Positions 10,804 through 24,111 are shown, counted from the first letter of the stretch. The stretch is 64,000 nucleotides of DNA from Hysterangium stoloniferum (GCA_015178975.1 WHVD01000004.1:124001-188000); one strand, 5' to 3'. A program made the numbers and translations. The notes: generated by a model not told the origin, from the sequence alone.

Positions 10804-12861
10804 CTATACAAGGTGCCGAAGAGCATTTGGGACGCCACCCCAAGCTTCCTGTGAGGATCCCCCAAGGTCCAAAATGAAGTTTCTCCACCGTTCCCTTTTC
10901 CCTCTGAAGGATTCAGCTATTCTCGCCTGAGCTAGATTACTAGAGTCCCTGTGCAAGGAGTCGGCCCAGCATCTGTAGGCCTTCTCTCTGCAGCGAATGA
11001 CTGCATGGACACTAACTGGTGGAGTGGAAATCCATGTGAGAAGAGGAGCATTAGGAAGGGGAGACGAAGATGCAGGTAGCGAGGCAGGAACATGTGGCTG
11101 TGTAGTGGTCTCTGTGAGAGGCATCAAGGCGAGGGCCTCGAGTAAATCTACAAGGCCAGCGATAGAGAGAACACTTGCTGAGTCTGGGGGCAGACGGTGT
11201 GGTTCCACTATGATGTGCCGGAACATAGAGAGTTTAATCTCCCGAGCTGCTCGTGCAAAGTTCTCCCCCTCCGCAGGATCCTCAAAGGAGAGATAGAAGT
11301 CCTCCATATCTCAGACGATGGAGCAAGACCACGACAACCCTTAAGGCTCCCTTGAAGGAGCGGTTGCTGGAGTACCGGCACCAGCTGTGATAGCACCCTT
11401 CCCACAGGAAACTGTTCGGAAGGGTAGTTGACAGCTACTCACGTCCAGAAAGTGGTGCAGATGGGCTCGGTTGGGGGAAGCGAGTTGTCAGGGATGGGAA
11501 TAGGGGATCGCTCTTGGAGAGGGGTGGTAGCCTTCTGTATCTCCTGTGCCTTTCCGCTCGTCGGGGGAACGATGATGTCAGTGTAAGAGGGTCCAAGTCG
11601 ATGTCCATTCACTCCTGTGGATAGTTGTGGATAGGACTGCCTAGGGACATGCAGTATGAATATGGAGAGTCAGGAGGGATAGCCCAGTGACGGCAGAAGT
11701 GGGGTAGGTACCGGTATAGCCTTGGGGGAAGGGGGTAGATGAGGCGCTAGAATTGGGGCCGTGGGAGTGTGTGCTGGGTGGAGGATGGGAGGGGGCCTCG
11801 AAGCCGGTGATGGTGGAAGTGGGGTAGGTACCAGTATAGCCTTGGGGGAAGGGGGTAGACGAGGCGCTAGAATTGGGGCCAAGGGAGTTAGAATTGGGGC
11901 CAAGGGAGTGTGTGCTGGGTGGAGGATGGGAGGGGGCCTCGAAGTTGGCAAAGGGTGTGGGACTGGAGTCGGGGAAGGTTCACATTCCTGTGATGGTTGA
12001 CTAGGGCGATGACCCCTCCATACCTTAGATGACGGTTTCCGTGTTTGTCGCTGATTGGGGTCGCTGGTCACGAAGCGAACTTTTAAGGGGAGGAAGAACC
12101 CTTCATGACAATCCTCTCCCAGATATCGAATGCTATACACATCATTCCTACCCTCATCTTCCTCCTCATCCTCATCTGAGGAAACATCGATTGGTCCCCT
12201 ATGATATCCTTTTCTCAGGGGGCAGTGCTTGACTGTCCCCTCGAGTAAGGGTTATCCGTTGCAGCTTAATACACCGAAGCAATTCCCAGTCATAGAAGAT
12301 GGTGCCCTCCTTTTCCTTCCAGCTCTTGGTTCCCGTCGTTCTAATGCAAGGTGTCCCACCCTCGCTATCATCTGTCTCTGCGAAGTCGGCCCATTTCTCT
12401 CCCAGGGGAGGAAGGATCGGCACAGAGGTTCTGTCTCCGAATTGTACTTGGTCCTCAAGCTGCTGTCACTTGGAGGGGACTCCCTCTCTTGCTCCCCTTG
12501 CCTCCTGCCGACTCCTATACTCAGTGTGTCTTTCTCTTTTGCAGGTGAGCTGCCTCACGTTATGTTCTTCTATAAACGTTTCCTGCCACCACATCGTAGC
12601 AGTGACTTCCTCTGATGATGGTCTGAAGGAGTGCCCTAACGGCCTACTCCAGTCAGTACTGCTGTTTCCCCCCGGCTCAGCACCAAAGGGAAAGGTCGGC
12701 AGGGGAGTTGGTCCTAGGGTACCCCCGCTGCTCTCGACATTGTCTGTACAAGGCACATGGGTAATGAATGCCCCGCCAGTCGTGGACATACTAGCTACCA
12801 GGGCCCGTGGGACCTTTTTGAACTTCGGGAGAATTTGCTTGTTTTGTTGGAATGGGAGCAT
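10804..12861 (-). pseudogene. Gypsy-C ORF3, env-position protein of unknown function, broken
   Basis: A third ORF downstream of the chromodomain, starting at 12861 (MLPFQQNKQ, then the basic motif PKFKKVPR). Conserved blocks follow: EKWADFAETDDSEGGTPC and GTIFYDWELLRCIKL (12423-12199), then RYLGEDCHEGFFLP and SDPNQRQ (12140-12040). A Pro-rich repeat region comes next (11694-11947). The C-terminal block (11405-10804) has RVLSQLVPVLQ, CREKAYRCWADS and LGGSSQEAWGGVP. Frameshifts and stops separate these parts. The same blocks in the same order occur in Gypsy-D, E and F. I see no transmembrane segment, signal peptide or known domain. It lies about 360 bp beyond pol. Confidence 0.75.
11694..11947 (-). 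repeat. two-unit minisatellite inside ORF3
   Basis: A Pro-rich coding block of about 120 bp is repeated (11694-11813 and 11815-11947). The second unit also contains a 21-bp internal duplication around AGAATTGGGGCCAAGGGAG. It expands the Pro-rich linker of ORF3 in this copy only. Confidence 0.8.
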
Positions 12862-13221
12862 CGTAGCGCGGCAAGGTGGTGGAGTTGAAAGTGGGGGAAG
12901 ACCTGCAGATAGGTGAAGGACGTAGTATGATAGATAAAGAAAATTTATGCGAATTTATGTGTGCTTTTATATATATATATTGAATTGAAACTCCGCTCAG
13001 CTGGATGTTAAACGAGATTCATTAATTGTGGCTGGGTTTTGGGTAAATGTGTCCGCTGCCAATGAATGATCGTCCCCACTGATCAGAAGGAGAGAAAAAA
13101 TGAAAGAGAATAAAAACTCCATGAAATGGTTCACTGAACAACTGAGATGTTTCTGAAAGGGAGTTCCGAAAGAAATGGAATAAAAGATAGAATAGATGGC
13201 TCCTCGATCACATATATTCCA
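12862..13221 (-). other. Gypsy-C pol-ORF3 spacer
   Basis: This is untranslated DNA between the chromodomain stop and the ORF3 start, including a short TA run near 12970-12980. It is the place where a subgenomic promoter or splice acceptor for ORF3 would be expected. I see no clear signal. Confidence 0.4.
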
Positions 13222-16200
13222 TTAGATTTTGAACAGCACCTTGTATGCCCTCAGAAGTGCCAGAGCATTTCTGAGATTAGCACCATTTAACCACGAATCC
13301 TCTTCAGGTCCATAACCTTTCCAGTGCACTCTAAATAGCAGACGGTTTCGCTGTTTTCGATGTCCAACAATAGCTTTGACCTCATATTCTTCATGATCTG
13401 GTTTCAACTCTCTTGGGTTCTCGAGTTGGGGTCTTGGACTGAGGTTGGGAGGAGAGGGTTGGTATTTCCATAGATGGTCCTGGTTAATGACTGGATGCAT
13501 CAGATACTCTGGGGGAATCTTAAGCCTAAATACTTGAGGGTTCAGTTTCTCCAGGACCTTGAACGGTCCAATCCATCTTTGTATTAGTTTCTTCCCAGTT
13601 CCCTTGACTTCCACCAGTTCGAGGGAGTGGGGGTTCACCAATACAAGGTCTCCCTCAGAGATGTCTTCTACAGGTCTTTGCTTCTTGTTATATGCTCATG
13701 CTTGAATTTCTTGGGCTCGAGCAATTGAATCCCACACCATCTGTCGATGATTTTCCAGTTCGAGAATCCATTGATCGGCCATAGGGCTGTCTGATAGTAC
13801 TCTAGGGACTAGGGGTTCATCACCTCCTAGAACTCAAGACATTCCTTTCAGAAGGTATCCCATTAATAGGAAGGCCGGAGTGTAGTTTGTGGAACTGTGA
13901 ACAGTTGAGTTGTACATGTGGACAACCACCTCAATCCATTGGGACCAGCTCTCCCTAGTGGAAGCACAATAGGCTCAAAGCATCTGTTCTATGGTCACAT
14001 TCATATTCTCCATTTGTCCATCCATCTGGGGATGGTGAGCTGAAGATACTGCGAGGGTGGTACCATAAATCCTACAGACTTCCTGCCAGAACCTGCAGGT
14101 CCATCTCTTGTCCTGATCACAGATTATTCAAGAGGGCAGTCCGAAGGGGCTGGCTACCTGTTTGACAAATATTCGTGCAAATCCTTCTGCTGTAAGGTTC
14201 GAGAAGGTAGGTATTGAAATAGCGAAACGAGTCAATTTATCAATGGCGACAAAGACTGCAGAATACAAATCCTTTCCTGAGTCGGGTAGTCCAGTGATCA
14301 GGTCCATAGAAACTACTTCGAAAGGCCTAAAAGGTATGTCAGCAGGTCTGAGGGCTCCTTGACGAGCGGTGTGATCGACCTTGGTCTTTTGGCAGATGTC
14401 GCAGGTACATGCGTACAACATGCAATCTTGCAGCATTTTTGGCCAAAAGAACCGGTCTTTCATTAGCTTGAACAACTGCTGACCTCTGGCGTGTGCTCCC
14501 TCAAAAGGGTTATCATGTACCAACTTTAAGATAGAGTTAATCATGGTACCAGGTACACAGACTCGACCTTTCCAGTCTGAGTCACGAAAGTACAGGAGTC
14601 TGTTTGCTCCCACAAAGTAGTGAGAAGGAGTAACAACCACATTGGGTGAAGGGGTATCTAGGGCATAGAGATTCCTGAAAATGGGGTCTTTCGAGTAACC
14701 CTCTAGAAATTTCTTTATGTATCCCTCCTCAATACTGATTAGCAACTGAGGGTGACGCAATGCAAAGTCAGACTCATCTTCCTGATCGTCCCTTACTGCA
14801 TTATGAGAATCCCATTCTGACTGTCGGACCTTTTGAGTCGCTCCAAAAGGTTCCATAGAATCATATATGATAGAGAAGACCGCCTTCTTTGCAGGTTCGT
14901 CCTTCCATAAATTTTCCTCAGTACTCTTGTCCAGAGGGGTCGAGGTGATAGCTTGCAAGTCATCTCTAACAGGGCTCACGAAGGCCGGTACTTGAGGGAG
15001 TCTGGACAGTGGGTCCACGTTGCTGTGAACACTTCCTGTTTGGTGTAGAATCTCGAGACCTGGAAATGCAGCATATATCACCCCCCATGCGGCTAGTCGA
15101 TGATTAGTGTTCTCGTACGATCTAGCCCATTGCAGAGCTGCATGGTCTGTAATGAGCAGAACATGTTCACCTTCAATGAAGGGTTGGAAGTGAGCTAGTC
15201 CTTCTTTTGCTGCTAACACTTCCCTTCCCGTTCAGTAGCAGAATAGTTATGTTCAGCGCTTTTCAGAGTGCAACTCCAATATGCGATGACTCATTCAATG
15301 GTAACTTCGGTCTCCTCGAAAGTGGGTCCCCACGAGTCCGACCACTCAATCTCAGGCTGCTTGGTTTTATACCGATGAATGAAGGATGGCACATCCTGCA
15401 CACGGTCGAAAGCCAACTTGGCTTGGGCATAGATTTTAGTGTCCATTAAGTCTCCTAAAGCCATCTTCTGAACTTGTTGGAGACAACAGCCTAGGGCAAA
15501 ATCCGAAGCATCCGTATACAGCTGATAGGGTATCTGCTAGCTGGATGTCCCAGCACCGGTGCTGATCCTAGCAGCTTTAACATCCTCGTAAGCTCTGACA
15601 TGTTCAGCGGTCCACGTCCAGGGTGTTCCCTTCCTTAGGAGTGAGAATAAAGGGGACACCATCCATGAATAGAAGGGTATATACGCCAAAAAGTAAAGGA
15701 CAATCCCAAGAAACCGTTGCAATTCAGAAACCTTAGTGGGTGGGGCCAGTTACAATATAGCGTGAACTTTCTCTTGGTGGGTCGAGAAACCCAACCTGGA
15801 TACTTTATGACCCAACAACAAGATTGAATTATATCCGATAAAACATTTCTTGGGAGAGAGTGATGCCAGCCAAAGCAATAGCACTGAGCACCTGATTTAG
15901 GTGGAGCAGATGATCATCCCAATTCTAGAGAATATTACTATGTCGTCGATGTAGACCAGACAAAAAATCCATAGGTAGAGTGCTAAAACCATTTTCATAA
16001 TGCGTTGAAATGTGGAGGGGCCGTTTCTGAGCCTGAACAGCATCCTTTTAAATTGCCACAGCCCTCTGTGAGATCTGAAGGCTGTTTTGGGCTTATCGTC
16101 CTCCAACATTTCTAATTGAGTAAACCCAGTTAATGCATCAAAAGAAGAGAGGACGTTTGACCCTGACAGCACTTGCATGATCTTCGATTGACGTGGTAAA

Positions 16201-18190
16201 GGGAATTCCTCTGGAACAGTGAGATGATTGAGTTTCCAGTAGTCAATGACCACCCGTGGTTTACCATTGCGATATACTACGAAAGCCAGTGCCCCCCAGG
16301 GACTTTAGGATGGCTCAATGACACCCTGTTTGAACCAGGTATCCATTTGCTCATCTATAACTCTCCTATTAGCAGGGGAAGAGGGGAACATAGGCATGGA
16401 GATGGGCTGGGCACCCTCTTTCAAGGGGATAGGGACTCTGCATTCCACTTGCCCTAACTGTCTGTCAACTCCGAAAGCCTTAACGTTCTCAGTCAAAATT
16501 GATCTGAGACGTGGCAGAACTTCCGTTGGTATATCTGGTCCCAAATTGACTAGCTTGTGGAGATCCTCTGAGGCCAGTTTCTCATTATCAGCCACCGCGG
16601 CTGTCTTAGGACTGGGTGGTTCGAAATCATCCACAATCTCTGGTTCAACAGGTGGCTTAGGCCTTTCTGAGGCGAATTGATGGTCCTCCTCAAGTTGAGA
16701 GAGACTTTCAATAAGGTGTGCAATCTTGGTCGCGCTGGCTGCCATTAAACCCCTCTCCTCAAATGACCTGGGCTTGTGAGCCCAACAAGTGGGGTTGTGA
16801 ATTATCCCCATTGTCTCCCCTCGTCGGATAATCTTAGGGGTTAACGACGGGTTGGCCAAGGGTACTGATGCGCTATTCCTTGAAATTGCCGTGATTGGGG
16901 TGGCTAATATGGAACCGTCCTCATTTTGCAATATGATTCCTTCGACAATCTACTCCTCACCCATTAGGTCTTCAACAAAAATAGGCACTAGTCTGGCTGA
17001 CTCTGGATCAATGGTGCAGTCTTCCAAGGCTTGCACAACTCTTTCAGTATGCACACCTTTATCGGGAAGAGAGGTGAGTTTGGGTTGCTCCTTCTGATGC
17101 TTCCCAAAAGGGGCCTTGTTGATGGTGAAGGTCAAAGGTTGAGGTTCCTTAGAAGAACTGGCTGGAATAAAACCCTGTCATCCCAGGAGAATAAGCCTAG
17201 ATCCCAACAGCTGATCTCTTAGGGTACCAATTTTGTAGTTAACATGGAAATCTTCTCCCAAGAGAATTGGCACTGTCATTCCTCTAACGACATAAGTTTC
17301 TGCCGCAAACTTCAGTAAAATTCTGCTGTCGTCCTCCAGGTAAATAGGAATATTAACATATCCGATGACCTTGGCATTACCCGTGAGCTGGATTAGACGA
17401 AGCTTGAGTCCCTGTTTCAACTTGTACTGGCCCTGCAGCCCATTGTAGAATTCCTCCGATATGAGAGAAAGATCCGCTCCCATGTCCATTCTGACTTTAA
17501 CATGTTCGGGTGAATCGGGAGTTCCTACATGACCGAAAACATGGAACACTGCGACTCCTATGCTAGAGTAACCACTGGGGGGGTTCTGTTTTCGATAAAG
17601 GATCGTAATATCCTCCTTCATCAGTCGACTGGGATGAGGGTACTGGATTCTAGGTCTCCTACTTTCCTTGCGCAGGGACAGGCTTATGTTCCTGGGCTCA
17701 CTTCGACAAGGAATATGTTTCGAGGAGGAATCCAATGCCGGATCGCTGTCACTGTCCTCCAAATCTGAGTCATCGTACAGTAGTAAGTCAGGGGGGTTTC
17801 CAGGATCAAATGGGAATGTGTCAACTTCAGCTCCAGGTGAACAGAGCGAGTCCAAGTTGATTTGTTCGTGATAATCCTGAGTCTGACAGTGGTTCTTGGT
17901 CAGGCCCTCAAGGTCCTGCCAGTGTGCATTCAACTGATCTCCCTTTTCGAAGAAATCGGCAGTGAGTATGGATACGTAGACCTCAGATGGAAGAGCTTCA
18001 TCAGGCACTCGATTTTCCTCCCTTACTAGATCATTTCTGACCCGAGGTGCATACATAAATGGAAACAATATTCAATTCGTCATCAGAACTATTTACTTGT
18101 CCTTGTATAGATACATAGTCCATGGACCGCTTCATATAACCTTTGCTCCTCAGTTTCCTCCGACATATCCTGTGTGGAGCATTTGTTGAT
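13222..18190 (-). pseudogene. pol: Gypsy-C pol (protease to chromodomain), broken
   Basis: The protease motif is RMDMGADLSLIS near 17460-17500. The RT has its YIDD box near 15929-15960, followed by a frameshift. RNase H has LYTDASDFALGCC near 15475-15525. The integrase HHCC motif is near 14380-14520, and the DDE core starts at MDLITGLPDS near 14290-14310. A GPY/F motif RWIGPFKVLEKL lies near 13550-13580. A terminal chromodomain (EYEVKAIVGHRKQRNRLLF to WKGYGPEEDSW) ends at 13222. In-frame TGA replaces Arg at 13696-13698, 13834-13836 and 13975-13977, and TGA replaces Trp near 15290. The chromodomain marks a chromovirus-like Gypsy element, a group whose integrases are known to use it for targeting. 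Confidence 0.9.
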
Positions 18191-20561
18191 AGAGATGTAA
18201 TGAGACATTTTGCCAGTGTGAGGGCAATCTATCTTGAAATGCTCCAGACTTCCACATATCCAACATTCCTTGGTGGGTTTGACTGAGCTCTTCTTATTGC
18301 TCCTCTCAAAGAACATTTTTCCGTGACACTTTTCCTGCATCGGGTTAGCGGTGTCTGGAGTGATCCTTCTTGTCGAGGCTCTCTCATTAGTCTCACTGAT
18401 GAGAACATGGTTAGGTGAAGAGAGGTCGTTCGTGGCCCTAAAATCCAATTCCTGACCTTCCGATAACATGACACACGGTTTCTGGAACCAGTAACATTCC
18501 CAGTGCATTTGGACCCAAGCGTTGATCAGAGCTTCTTGCAGGTTATTAGCATAAGTCTGCAAACTCATGATGTCATCAATGGGTTGTCCTTGAAGAAGGT
18601 AAAGCCATTCCGTGGGCAGCGTGAGAATGAGTCTGCATGTTTCATCCCCTCTGTCTTGGTGGAACCTGTACAGGAAACAATAGAGTTTAACTCTCTGCTG
18701 GATGTAGTGGACAGGTGTCTCACGATCGTGACTGGCTTGTTGAAATTAAGGCCAAGGATTCATGCCAGCGAGTTCCAAGCAATCCTTCCACAATGCCCCA
18801 AAGAAACGACCCATGAGATTGACTGAATTCAGTATGATGCTCACGGTCTAGGGTGCTCCACCAGACCTTAGCATTGCCTGTGAGTCGTCTTGGCAGAGCA
18901 ACTCCTAACAGCACGCTCAAAGAGTCAGATACTTCCACAAGACTCATGATGTCCATGATATAATCCAGGGCCTTGGATTGGGCTCCGTCATATTCAGGGA
19001 GGTCAGACCATTTGATCTTGATGTCATTGGTGTTAAGAGTGATCTTCTTGTCCTTAGGTAAGTCATGGATAAGCGTGCTAGCTTGAGACCACATCGGAGT
19101 TCGAAAGGGGGTATTAGGCACTCCATGGTGGCACTCCCCACGTCCTTAATTCCCTCCTCGGTCTGAAGTATTCAAACTCCCAGATGAATCGCTAGGGGGT
19201 CCTCCTGATGGCAAGAAAGGATTTGAAGCGATCAGCAGAGAATGATGGGGACCGTCTGAGTTCAGCGATCCTTGACCAGCAACTGGGCCAGCTATACCCT
19301 CAGTGAATGCTGTAGAGAAAGACGGTTGACCCTTGTTGGCGACTGATCGGTTTCTGACAGTGGTCACCTCATTCCCGAAGTTAGGGCTGTTCTAGACTCC
19401 TTCAAACGCGACGCGAGAGCGATGATCTCCCTGGAGAGGCACTGGGCTGGGTTCCATTGCAATTTGTCTCTCAATATCTGTCATGTTCAGAAGTCAACAC
19501 GGCTGAGGTTGATGAAAAGGAGCACAGACCTCAATCCTCTTTTCCTGAAGGCATTCTATCACCTGCATCCTCATGTCCAGCAGAAAATCCTCCAATATCA
19601 CAGAACGGTTGAGAGAATGTAGGAAATGAGTATCAGGAGACCCATTTAGGTTGCAAATGAACGAATTAGTCATGGAGAGAGGCGAATCGGGGACCTGAAT
19701 CGAGTCATCATAGGGGAGGAGTACCTCTAAAACCATCTTATCAAGTCTTCTTTGGTTTCGCTTCAACTGACCCCTTAAGGTGAAGTATGCAAACGATAGA
19801 TTCGGCATGACTCCATTGAGAGACTCCTCCAACATACGAATGTACATGTACTGGTAGTCAACCTTAGGCACAACATGATCTCCGCCGAGCAGGATGTGTA
19901 GGATTTGCAATGCATCATCATGCGTACGAAGTGCTTCAAGGAATAGAGAGAACACCTCCCGCTTGAGAATCCTTTTTCCTCCCTCCATAACAGTTGTCAC
20001 CTCGTTTGACCATTTGGGAATCGATTGGGTCAAGTCCTCAAGGCTCCCTGGTCGCGTGAATAAATCCCGCGCCGATAAGATCACCTGGTAACGACCTAAC
20101 CAGACTGCTACAGTCACTGGTAAAAGGGGGTAATCCGTATTGTACTCCTCCACAAAGGGAGTAACCTGATCCTCAGAGATTCGATCGGTGTAGTACATAT
20201 CCCATTGCAAGTCGATGGGCTGAGCGTAAACCATATGACCTCCGAGGAACTGCTTAAGGATAACCTGTCTCGGAGGAAATGTGAGAATGGGCTCAGGTGC
20301 TCGACTAGGCTCAACATTGGCTCCAGGGGTGCTCAACTGCCTGGTTGATGAGCATTCCTCAGGTGGACCAGGGGGAATGTTTATTGACGATCCAGCTACT
20401 ACTCCAGAGGGATCCTCCGGAGGAGCTGATCCTTGAAAGGTCGACGAAGACTTCCTCAAAGTGACATTACGGGGTGGTTCTAGGTTAGTGGGTCTTTGAC
20501 GAGGCATGGAACTGCTCAGAGTTGACAAAGACCTCAGTGTTTGGTTCTTGCCCGTAGTCAT
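18191..20561 (-). pseudogene. gag: Gypsy-C gag
   Basis: The start at 20561 (MTTGKNQTLRSL) is in the same frame to about 18720, interrupted by stops. It has the same plan as the sister copies: the Pro/Ser leader, the unrecognised N-terminal region (PPRQVILKQFLGGHMVY onward, about 20280-19560), and a linker. The capsid region is next (KIKWSDLPEYDG, RLTGNAKVWWSTLD, near 19030-18850), then the CCHC knuckle CWICGSLEHFKIDC at about 18229-18270. A frameshift lies before the knuckle segment. It would package element RNA in the cytoplasm; this copy is defective. Confidence 0.87.
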
Positions 20562-20619
20562 TCGCGTGCTCGAGTCTTAGTAGTCAAATAATACGATCTT
20601 TCCTCGTAGGAAAAGAACA

Positions 20620-20637
20620 GTCTGGCCCAGATCACCA
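20620..20637 (-). other. Gypsy-C primer-binding site
   Basis: Minus-strand TGGTGATCTGGGCC lies one base inside the 5' LTR end, the same as in Gypsy-A and Gypsy-D. Confidence 0.7.
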
Positions 20638-20638
20638 C

Positions 20639-21015
20639 TGTGAAGAGTCAATAGATTCTGACTGCTCGATATATGAAGAATAGTGTTTATTCAACTACTA
20701 TTAGTAAGTATTGACCGTTCAGTACAATACAGTAGGTTACTAGACTGATAGTACTAGTAGAGAGATGCACTACACATCACAAGAGCAACTGTGCAGTTGC
20801 TCGTGATGACTAGAACAAGAGAATAGAAGAGTTGATTTTTGCGGTACAACTCGTAGCTAGAAGTAAGAGAGATAATCAGCAAAAGACTGAATATCTAGGG
20901 TAGAGAGATAGCAGCACGAGTCGACTACAGTGTTGACGAGCACAAAGACTTGAGAGTGGGACTCGACCTTCGCGGTTCGAGTCCAAAGATTATTAGGATG
21001 TGAGAAGACACTACC
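20639..21015 (-). repeat. Gypsy-C 5' LTR, inner part
   Basis: It starts TGTGAAGAGTCAATAG on the plus strand and matches the first 370 or so bases of 10142-10778. It stops at ACACTACC, where Gypsy-D is inserted. The last five bases (CTACC, 21011-21015) are repeated at 33817-33821. The other part of this LTR is at 33822-34083. Confidence 0.92.
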
Positions 21016-21649
21016 TGTGAAGAGTGGTGGAAGTTCTAACCATTCTATATACAAAGAATATTGACTGTTTAGGTACGACACTAAGATGTATTGACTGTCG
21101 AAGTCTAATACAGTCTGGATGTGTATTGACTACTTAGTTCAATACGGTAGAGAGAAGTAGCTATCTAGAGTAATGTAGAGAGCTAGAACGAATGAGTAGA
21201 ATTGACTGTTAAGTGTGATTCTGAATGACTGCTCGAGTGTCAAGCAGAGTAACTAGAGAGTCGAATAATAGAGTAGCGTGGATGTAGTCCGCGCAGGTTG
21301 AGATAAGGATTGTGTTTCGACTGGTACAGTTCGAAACTCTGATTGAGTAGATGGCTAAAACCCGTCTGTGACGGTCGAGACGATACACCAATCACAGCTT
21401 ACAGGACACTAACAGGTGTCTGGGTAAGTCATGGTTGTGGTGTAAAAAGTGTCTGAGTTTCAACTATGGGTGCTAGAATACATAAGTCTGGCATGTATGT
21501 GCCCACAAGAGTCGATGTACCACATACATAGGTCGTCGAACTAATTATAAATGTATAATAAAATAGAGAGAAAACAGAAATAATAAAGGAAATATAGTAA
21601 GAGCTCATCCGGCTATATTTCCTGAGTGTATTTCGCCGTACCTCTCACA
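21016..21649 (-). repeat. Gypsy-D 3' LTR
   Basis: It begins TGTGAAGAGTGGTGG and ends ACCTCTCACA on the plus strand. It is the same length as the 5' LTR at 33183-33816. The target duplication CTACC adjoins its left end. Confidence 0.95.
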
Positions 21650-21661
21650 GTGCCCCCCAGT
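21650..21661 (-). other. Gypsy-D polypurine tract
   Basis: Minus-strand ACTGGGGGGCAC directly precedes the 3' LTR. Confidence 0.75.
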
Positions 21662-21686
21662 TCGAAGAGCTATGTCAGAGAAGGTG

Positions 21687-24111
21687 TCAAAGGACGCTTG
21701 GAACCCCTCCCCATGCGTCCTGCGATGAACCCCCAAGGTGTAGGATAGCATTGCCCCAGGCGAGATGCTTGGCATGAAAGGAAAGAGTAATGTCCTCCCG
21801 CTTCGAAGCATCATTGGTGGATGTCAACCCGTCCAGCTTTGGATTGATGAGACCCAATGACCGTAGGCCTTCTGGCGTGTTCGAATGATGGTGCAAATGT
21901 GATCAGCGGAAGCATCAGTAATGCGGGCAATGAGAGGGGGCCGAGGGTGTAGTGATGGCGGGGTAGGAGTGAGAAGCAGTGTGGAGCTCATGTCTCCCTC
22001 AGGGGGGATTCCTCTCGAGGTGTCAGAATCCGACAACAGTTGCTCCAACAAGTTGACGAGGTCAACGGCTGAGTGGATCAGTGTGTGGTCAGGAAGAACA
22101 CAAGAGGAGTTGACAAGCAAGGACTGAAACATGGAGAGTTCCACCCATTCGATATCCTCCGCCAAATGCAGCTGTTCCTTAGGGTCGTTGATGCATAAGT
22201 AAAATGCACTCATGCGGTCCGATAACGTGAGAGACCTGCTATACCCCTGAATATGCCCTTTAAGAAGGGGGTGCCACAGGGTTGGTCCCAGTCATGTTAA
22301 TGTGCGTCCCACTGTGAAGATGTCGGAGGGGTAATTAATGGATATGCACATCCAACTTGACTGGAAGGGATGAGAGGGGCCAGCCGTATCCTGAGAGTTG
22401 AAGGGAGAGGGTGGCTGCGGCGGGGTGCTGTGAATGGGGTCGGTCGGGGGAGGATCAATGACAAGGGGCTCGTCGGCCTGCATATTGGCTTTTTGCTTCC
22501 CTTTCACTTTTTCACTTAAGGGGGGAGGCTCCTCGAAGACTTCCATTGCTGGGGGGGGGTTCCTTGGAGACTTCCGTGGCTGAGAGAGGCACCTCGAGGA
22601 CTTCCTCCATAGGCTTTGCGAGAACATCCAAGATAGGGTGATCAACATCCATTAATGTAACGTTAGGATGTTGGATGGGGCTCCCCAGAGAAATGCAAGG
22701 GAGTAGGGAGAGGTGGGCGGCGGACTCTGCGCTGTTGAGGAAATAAGGGGAGTGTCCGACACAGTAGGGAGCAATGGTGTCGGAGTAGAGCAGGAGGCGA
22801 CGAGAGGGTCAGGTGACATATGGAGCAGTGGGATAGGCCGCGGTGATATAAAGGAGTGTCCCACAAAGGGGAGGGGTAATGGTATAGGGGGGAGAGAAGG
22901 CAGGTTGGTGGATGGTACGAGACCTCCTGGCAACTCTGAAAGGGGTGTAAAGCGCTGTAGTGGGGGTATGGAAGAGGTGGGCGGAGGTGAGTGGAGCTGG
23001 ACGGCATCGCAGAGTCGGCTGGACGATACCCCCTCCAAACTCTGACGGAAATCGGCAGCTTTCGTCGTTGGTTAGGATCACTCATGAAGAAGTGAATGTT
23101 GTCAGGGAGTAGGAAACCTTCATGGCAGTCAGCACCGAGGTACTTGCTGTCGTAGGCAGGGTAGCGCAATTGGTCATCCTCCAAGTCAGATGAAAGATCA
23201 CTGGGCCCCATCTGGTAGGTCCGTTCCTGAGGCCCACGTTGTGAAGGGGGTCTGGGAGGTAGTGCAACTCTGTCCCCACGTCACAATGCAATGCTTTGTA
23301 GTTTGATCCTTCGTATTTTGTCCCAATCGTAGAAGGTGATCCCGTCTTTTCCTTTCCTGCTTTTCTGTCCCACACTTTGAACACATGGCGTGCCCCCATC
23401 GCTGCAATCCATTTCAGCGAAATCCGTCCATTTATGACCCGAAGGGGGAGCGATGGTTGAAGGATTGTTGTGTCCTTCCATTCTCCTCCATTCCTGCCGT
23501 GTCCACCTTGAAGGGACATTATCCCGAGCCCCCATCCTCCACTGTCCTTCTAAGTACTCCTCTCTCCTCTTCTGTTTAAGCGTTTTCACTTCCTCCTGGA
23601 CCTGTGCAGAGAAAGGCTCGGACTGCCGCTTCTTTTCGATCTCCTCTTTGGTAGAAGGGAAAATACTACGAGAAGGTGGTGGGGTTTCGCTCCATGTTCC
23701 CAAGGGAGGCCCCCAAGTATTAGAGGACCAGGGCGTAGCTTTTGAAATGGAGTCCACCCGCGTAGGGTATGTGGATGATGAGGTCTCCTCCATGCACTTG
23801 ACAGTTTCTGTTTGAGGTGGTGTGGAAGGAGGAACTGTTGTTTGAGGTCAAGGTATTCATTTGAAGTTGGGGAATTGGGGTCTGGGGAGAGGAGCGTATG
23901 GAGTAAAAGCAGTTCCAGTCCCCGAGTTGGTGGACGATCCCGCCGTGTCATCCTGCACAGCGGAGGGTATTGATGAAGGTGTTCTAGAATTGCCCGTGGA
24001 GTGCTCGACTTGTTCAGTACGAGATGGTGGGGTAGAAGTATTAATAGGTTGGGGTCACGGTATTCTCTTGAAGTTGGGGAACTTGGGTTTGGGTTGTTGT
24101 TCCTGCGACAT
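21687..24111 (-). pseudogene. Gypsy-D ORF3, env-position protein of unknown function
   Basis: The start at 24111 (MSQEQQPKPKFPNFKRIP) gives about 800 codons. Block order is a basic PNFKRIP motif (twice), then a charged region (EEVKTLKQKRREEYLEGQ). Next are HKWTDFAEMDCSDGGTPC, KSRKGKDGITFYDWDKIRR, and KYLGADCHEGFLLPDNIHF with SDPNQRRKLP, followed by VRVWRGYRP. A Pro-rich stretch follows, then a C-terminal block ending RTRQKAYGHW and LGGSSQDAWGGVP. TGA at 24055-24057 replaces the Arg that Gypsy-F keeps at this position, and frameshifts occur near 22990, 22650 and 21870. It is hydrophilic, with no membrane segment seen. It lies about 190 bp beyond the chromodomain once the nested LTR is removed. 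Confidence 0.75.

Noticed and set aside
11761-12000. Gly-rich plus-strand ORF
   Set aside because: It is the complement of the Pro-rich minisatellite in ORF3 of Gypsy-C.
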